From Candidatus Paceibacter normanii SCGC AAA255-P19 (GTDB lineage Bacteria > Patescibacteriota > Minisyncoccia > Minisyncoccales > Paceibacteraceae), in assembly GCA_000398025.1 (NCBI GenBank), contig ASKX01000006.1, positions 1 to 51,618 on the forward strand: a stretch of 51,618 nucleotides of DNA, in the 5' to 3' direction. The notes under the pieces were generated by a model. The model made no database searches and was not told the origin of the DNA. It saw nothing but the letters and a program-made list of their open reading frames with translations. Below, piece after piece: positions 47,867 to 51,618 of the stretch. Each line of letters starts with the position of its first letter. Position 1 is the first letter of the stretch. A program made the position numbers and the translations under genes.

Positions 47867-50239
47867 CTACCGGGCGCAGCGAAACCCAACATTGTTGCCC
47901 TGATCGGACGTAGCCCAAGTCAAGTACAGTGTGAAAGCACCGGCATCCGTCCCATTGTTCCAATAGCTGCCGCGGAGAAAGACGCGTGACGATTGAAGAT
48001 CACTGTTAGTATAAAGACGACCTACGCGATGATCTGCATCAAAGCCTGAATCAAATGGTCGAATTATATCATAGGAAAGCTCTCCGTAATCAGTAATATC
48101 AGTAAACTCAATCCACCTCCAACCTCCTGCTCCTCCGTCGTTAGGGAGATTGTCTGTAAGAGTATCGTCTTCATCTCGGCGCACGTGCTCCCAGACGTTT
48201 CCAGGAAAATCCCAAATAACTTGGCCGTTGGAAAGGGTATGAGTTCTTTTTTGGGTATCCGAAGAACCGCAAGCGGTATTAACGTCTTTAGTCACAGTTC
48301 CGTAACAAGCTTGAGAGTCATCGGTTGAAGCCTGAAGGGCTGTTGCTGGCGAGTTGTCGTTATGGCCGGAAACCAAGTATTTGCTACTTTGGCCAGGACT
48401 AAATCCGCAACCACCACCATTTAAATCGCACCAATTGGTGCCAAATTCTTCAATATCTCTGGCAATGGTCATCCATTCGGCATTGGTAATTAAATGAGTG
48501 CCCGAAGGACAGGCGTCGTCCACAGCTTGAGTGTGGGTAATACCGGCAATAGGAGAACCTTGAGCTGTAGAAACAACATTGTCCGCGGTCCAAGAAGCAG
48601 GACAGTCGCCCCCTGTTTTCCCCCAATCCCAAGTGTCATACGAAGAACTATAGTAACAATCGCCTTCAGTATCGCCTATGCCATCTCCGGTCTTGTCGTA
48701 TTTCGCTTCATATTTCATTACGCAAAAATCAGAGGTTCCAAATAAAGGGTCGCCGGGAACCCAAATATAGCCCTCAGGACAGGCGAGTTCAGCGTTGGCC
48801 GGCTCCAAAGATTTTAATTTGCCGAGCCGAATTGCACCGCCATTAACATCAAGATAAATTTCAAACAAAGTTCGATTGTAGGGATAAATCAAGAGGTTGT
48901 CCATTTTACCGGCGAAGTAATTAGGAGTGGAGCCGGCTTTGCCAGCAAATACTCCGCCGGTAGCTACCGACCAAAGCGGCAAAGAACCAGAAGAAACTAC
49001 CCTGCCGTCTTTGTAAAAATAAACTCCAGAGCTATTATAAGAAACGGCAATATGAGTCCAGTCTAAAGCGGAAACACCGGCTCCAGAAGAAGTAACAGTG
49101 GTTCCTCCTAAAGCGCCAAAGGTCATCTCGCCTCCGGAAGTTATAGCAAAAGTATAGCCATTGGTATGGGGTTGGGAAATAATTGTATAATCGCCCAGAG
49201 AAGAAAGATAAACCCAGGCAGAAATAGTAATGGCTTTTCCTAATTGGAGAGAGTTGGCGCTACCCAAATCTACATAGTCGTCTGTTCCGTCAAATTGGAG
49301 GCCGTAATTGTTATAACCCTGAATCCACTGACTGTTATCAGTTGGGAAATTAATTAAAGCTCCCCGATTGTTAAAAGGAGAGTCGTCAATAGCCTGCAAC
49401 CCGCTGCCATCATCAAAAGAAATCTTTGCTGCCGGTTTTCCTCTCCACATTGAATAGGCAAAAGAGCCTTCGCTTCTGGTGCCAGAGAGCAGCCGGACTT
49501 CGTCAATGGAGCCGTTTATAAAATTAGCGTAAGTGGAACTACCGGTTTTGGTTGTGGCTAAATAAAAATTAGATGGCTCATCAGTTATGGAAACGCCAAC
49601 CGAAACGGTTGAACCTTCCTGAACGCCATTAACGTAAATATAAATTGTACCTGTGCCACTGGCATCATAATAACCTTGGAGTAAATACCATTTTTGAGAA
49701 ATTATCTGGGTTTTACCAGTTACGGTCTTGATATTAGCTACCGTTCCATCAGTAGAGATTTGAAATTTTGGGAAAGCTCGGCCGGTAGAATCGGTTTCAA
49801 TAATAAGGCGATAACTTCTATCATCGCTGGTTTCGTCCCATTTAGCCAAAACTGTTTGAATCGCACCATCGCTGGAAGAAACCTTGATAAATTCCACCCA
49901 AGCTTCAACTGAAAAACTGCCGGTTTGAGAAAACTCGGCAGAATCGTCAGCTACTCCGTATTGACCATAACCTCTTGGGAAGAAAACCCTGCTTCCTTCT
50001 TTCCCTCCAGCTTCAATATAAGGAGAGCTTCCGGAAGTAGCAGTTAAAGTTAAGTCATTACTTCCATTCCTATCTTTAACATAAGTAGAGCCAGGGCTAT
50101 GTTCAAAATCATAATAAACCGTAGCTGGCTCCCAAACGCTCCAATCGCTCGCGTGGGCCTCTAATGGAACACTCAGAGAGAGAGAGAGAGAGAGAAGGAT
50201 TACAGAAAGAGAAATTTTTGTTAGCAAAGCTTTTTTCAT
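47867..50239 (-). CDS. DGR target: secreted LamG-LamG-FGE/C-type-lectin-fold protein
   Basis: A 790-aa surface protein. Residues 1-30 are a signal peptide (KKALLTKISLSVILLSLSLSLSVPLEAHA, cleavage near AHA-SD). Residues about 35-265 and 275-465 are two LamG/concanavalin-like domains. From about 480, CPEGYIWVPGDPLFGTSDFCVMKYEAKYD through HTQAVDDACPSGTHLITNAEWMTIARDIE and SNGQVIWDFPGNVWEHV is a formylglycine-generating-enzyme/C-type-lectin fold, the usual DGR display fold. The variable residues (in SYWNNGTDAGAFTLYLTWATSDQGNNVGFRCAR) form the last 39 residues. Likely attaches to a host or prey surface; inference. Start: ATG with a TTGACA/TAAAAT promoter just upstream. Confidence 0.93.
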   Translation of the reverse strand: MKKALLTKISLSVILLSLSLSLSVPLEAHASDWSVWEPATVYYDFEHSPGSTYVKDRNGSNDLTLTATSGSSPYIEAGGKEGSRVFFPRGYGQYGVADDSAEFSQTGSFSVEAWVEFIKVSSSDGAIQTVLAKWDETSDDRSYRLIIETDSTGRAFPKFQISTDGTVANIKTVTGKTQIISQKWYLLQGYYDASGTGTIYIYVNGVQEGSTVSVGVSITDEPSNFYLATTKTGSSTYANFINGSIDEVRLLSGTRSEGSFAYSMWRGKPAAKISFDDGSGLQAIDDSPFNNRGALINFPTDNSQWIQGYNNYGLQFDGTDDYVDLGSANSLQLGKAITISAWVYLSSLGDYTIISQPHTNGYTFAITSGGEMTFGALGGTTVTSSGAGVSALDWTHIAVSYNSSGVYFYKDGRVVSSGSLPLWSVATGGVFAGKAGSTPNYFAGKMDNLLIYPYNRTLFEIYLDVNGGAIRLGKLKSLEPANAELACPEGYIWVPGDPLFGTSDFCVMKYEAKYDKTGDGIGDTEGDCYYSSSYDTWDWGKTGGDCPASWTADNVVSTAQGSPIAGITHTQAVDDACPSGTHLITNAEWMTIARDIEEFGTNWCDLNGGGCGFSPGQSSKYLVSGHNDNSPATALQASTDDSQACYGTVTKDVNTACGSSDTQKRTHTLSNGQVIWDFPGNVWEHVRRDEDDTLTDNLPNDGGAGGWRWIEFTDITDYGELSYDIIRPFDSGFDADHRVGRLYTNSDLQSSRVFLRGSYWNNGTDAGAFTLYLTWATSDQGNNVGFRCAR
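47868..47987 (-). repeat. DGR variable repeat (VR), 120 nt
   Basis: Located at the very 3' end of the target gene and including the stop codon (47867-47869 is the stop, shared TA with TR). Compared with TR, codon changes are Asn to Tyr, Asp, Tyr, Thr, Asp, Gly, Asp to Ala, plus one Gly to Ser. This pattern of A-restricted substitutions shows that mutagenic retrohoming has occurred at least once. Confidence 0.95.
50175..50194 (-). repeat. (CT)10 simple sequence repeat in the signal peptide codons
   Basis: On the plus strand (AG)10, on the coding strand a CT tract giving LSLSLSLS in the signal peptide of the DGR target. A change by one repeat unit would shift the frame, so the tract could switch the target protein on and off. 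Confidence 0.75.
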
Positions 50240-50248
50240 TGTTATCTT

Positions 50249-50278
50249 ATTTTATCTTTTTGGTTAATTTACTGTCAA
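50249..50278 (-). promoter_or_regulatory. Promoter of the DGR target gene
   Basis: On the minus strand TTGACA (50278-50273), 18-nt spacer, TAAAAT (50254-50249). The start of transcription would fall near the ATG at 50239, so the transcript is almost leaderless. Confidence 0.6.
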
Positions 50279-50294
50279 GCCCATTAGAATCAGC

Positions 50295-51618
50295 TTACCA
50301 TGCGATGAGGGCTTCGCCCTCATCTTGACCTTCGCTTCCTTCGGAAGCTCGGTTAGCAAAGTACCACTCTAAGATCTCTTTGGCTACCGGCAAAGCGGCC
50401 ACTTCTACCTCTTTTATGTTCTCAATCATTACCGTCAGGACTATTTCTGGGTCTTCATAGGGAGCGAAAACTGTCACCCAGTTGTGATAGCGGTTACCGC
50501 CCAATTCAGCTGTTCCGGTTTTGGCGGCAACTGGCACTGGCAAAGAATTCAATACGGTCGCTGAAGCCTGAGGAGAATTTTTGCCTGTTACCGCTTGCCT
50601 CATTCCTTCTCTTACCACTTGGAGATTTTCTGGAGTAATAAAATTTTCTCTGATAATTTTAGGCTCCATTTCTTTATCATCAATAATTTCTTTTACCACC
50701 TGAGGCTGGAGTAATTTTCCGCCGTTAGCTATAGCCGAGAAAGAAGTTACTACCTCCAGAGGAGTAATTTGAAGATACTGTTGGCCAATCGATAAATAGT
50801 AAGTGTTGCCATCCCACCAGCCGGGATCTTCGGGAAAAGCTCTCTTTTTCCATTCTTTGTCTGGAATAAAACCTTCTATCTCGCCTGGCAAATCAATTCC
50901 GGTTAAGTCTTGCCAGCCAAAAAGCTCTAGATATTCTTTAATTTTAGTAGGACCCAAACCCTCTTGCTCACCAAATCCCCCACCCATTGTGTAGAAGTAA
51001 ACATTACAAGACTCGGCAATGGCTTTCCTCATATCTGTCCAGCCATGTGCCCACCAATCGTGAAATTTAGTAGTTTCTTCCTCGTAAGTATGCTCCACTT
51101 CAATTAACCCTTGGCAATTAATTTTTTTATCAGGGCTAATGATTTCCTCTTCTAAGGCGGCCGAGGCAATCAAGGGTTTGATGGTGGAACCAGTAAGATA
51201 TCTACCAGAAATAGCCCGATTGAAAAGCGGATCGCTAGAATCTTGGTCTAGTTCTTCCCATTGTTCCTCGGTCATTCCTTGACTAAAAAGATTGTTGTCA
51301 AAGCTGGGCAAGCTAACTAAAGAAAGCACTCCGCCGGTTTTAGGATCTAAAGCTATTACTGTTCCTCCTTCTCCTTTTGTTTTAAGAATATTTTCTAGAG
51401 CCAGGACGGCTTTTTGCTGTAAATCTGAATCTAGCCACAAGACCAAGCTTTTTCCTGATTTAGGCAAAGAAATTATCTCTTGAGAGATTACATTTCCTTG
51501 GGCATCTCTTTCGGTCCGAATCTCACCAGGAATTTCCCTCAGGGCTGTATCGTAAGAATCTTCCACGCCCGTTCGCTCCTCGGTTTTTCTTTTATAGCCA
51601 ATTAAATGAGCAAAAGTA
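50295..51618 (-). CDS. mrdA: Penicillin-binding protein 2, 5' end outside window
   Basis: Class B PBP transpeptidase, truncated by the window end; the frame stays open to 51618 (AHLIGYKRKTEERTGVEDSYD). Catalytic motifs: STIKP (SxxK), SCN (SxN), KTGTAE (KTG). WDGNTYYLSIGQQYLQITPLEV and the linker pattern match PBP2/MrdA (elongation) rather than FtsI. The C-terminus ASEGSEGQDEGEALIAW is repeat-encoded (50301-50350). It lies next to the DGR target, with transcription in the same direction. Confidence 0.9.
   Translation of the reverse strand, partial: TFAHLIGYKRKTEERTGVEDSYDTALREIPGEIRTERDAQGNVISQEIISLPKSGKSLVLWLDSDLQQKAVLALENILKTKGEGGTVIALDPKTGGVLSLVSLPSFDNNLFSQGMTEEQWEELDQDSSDPLFNRAISGRYLTGSTIKPLIASAALEEEIISPDKKINCQGLIEVEHTYEEETTKFHDWWAHGWTDMRKAIAESCNVYFYTMGGGFGEQEGLGPTKIKEYLELFGWQDLTGIDLPGEIEGFIPDKEWKKRAFPEDPGWWDGNTYYLSIGQQYLQITPLEVVTSFSAIANGGKLLQPQVVKEIIDDKEMEPKIIRENFITPENLQVVREGMRQAVTGKNSPQASATVLNSLPVPVAAKTGTAELGGNRYHNWVTVFAPYEDPEIVLTVMIENIKEVEVAALPVAKEILEWYFANRASEGSEGQDEGEALIAW
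50301..50350 (-). repeat. Two-hairpin palindromic element at the PBP2 3' end
   Basis: GATGAGGGC, TTC, GCCCTCATC (50304-50324), TTGACCTTC, then GCTTCC TTC GGAAGC (50334-50348), TCGG. On the coding strand it reads SEGQDEGEALI, the same frame as the other E-G-x-D-E copies. Confidence 0.85.

Noticed and set aside
1..51618. CRISPR array
   Set aside because: No regularly spaced repeats with unique spacers. The dispersed palindromes are irregularly spaced and lie in genes.
1..51618. Alternative genetic code (TGA as Gly)
   Set aside because: Many clearly complete genes end at TGA, for example the methyltransferase at 3213-3215 and murF, with no TGA inside conserved domains.

Overview
The window looks like part of a small, AT-rich genome of a Candidate Phyla Radiation (Patescibacteria, Parcubacteria-like) bacterium. 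The clues are dense genes with 1-40 nt overlaps, mostly weak or absent Shine-Dalgarno sites, an AspRS lacking the GAD domain, a MurL/MurD peptidoglycan branch, a MurF-like ligase with a membrane N-terminus, FemX-like and GT-C proteins, ATP-cone/nuclease and VIT-like proteins, and TGA used as a normal stop. Lineage is inferred from gene content, not from a marker tree.

Layout. 0.1-3.2 kb: NadE-like synthetase, a stand-alone 7TM sensor half, a 59-aa membrane peptide and a methyltransferase; two of these units share an identical 70-nt leader behind near-identical promoters. 3.3-7.3 kb: 7TM-GAF histidine kinase, response regulator, aspS. 7.3-16.5 kb: wall and division operon (DD-carboxypeptidase, mraY, murL, murD, ftsW, murG), then gltX and a secreted helical protein. 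16.5-17.1 kb: a promoter-driven structured RNA of unknown class and a dif-like site. 17.1-22.1 kb: Xer recombinase and an accessory zone holding an AAA15 ATPase/RloB-like defence pair, an FG-GAP-like membrane protein and repeated dif-like sites. 22.1-45.6 kb: mostly minus-strand housekeeping genes: uppS, rpmA, pyrG, rplI, ctpA, tRNA-Lys, dnaJ-dnaK-grpE, corA, a GT-C enzyme, ftsQ, femX, a DegT aminotransferase, murF, serS, serA, a class V aminotransferase and lysS. 45.6-50.3 kb: a diversity-generating retroelement (DGR). The right end is a truncated PBP2.

Genes left of about 17 kb are all on the plus strand and those right of about 22 kb almost all on the minus strand. With a dif-like site and xer at the switch, this suggests the replication terminus.

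Three systems stand out. (1) A DGR with TR, VR, Avd, RT and a secreted LamG/C-type-lectin-fold target; TR and VR are both 120 nt and differ at nine positions, eight of them TR adenines. The RT reading frame is broken between a G10 and an A9 tract, and the target signal peptide is encoded across a (CT)10 tract, which suggests phase variation or sequencing error in the RT. (2) At least 15 copies of a two-hairpin palindromic repeat, many inside genes in a fixed reading frame so that proteins carry peptides such as GEDERSSS. These resemble in concept the Rickettsia palindromic elements. (3) Dif-like sites bounding accessory gene cassettes beside an Xer recombinase.
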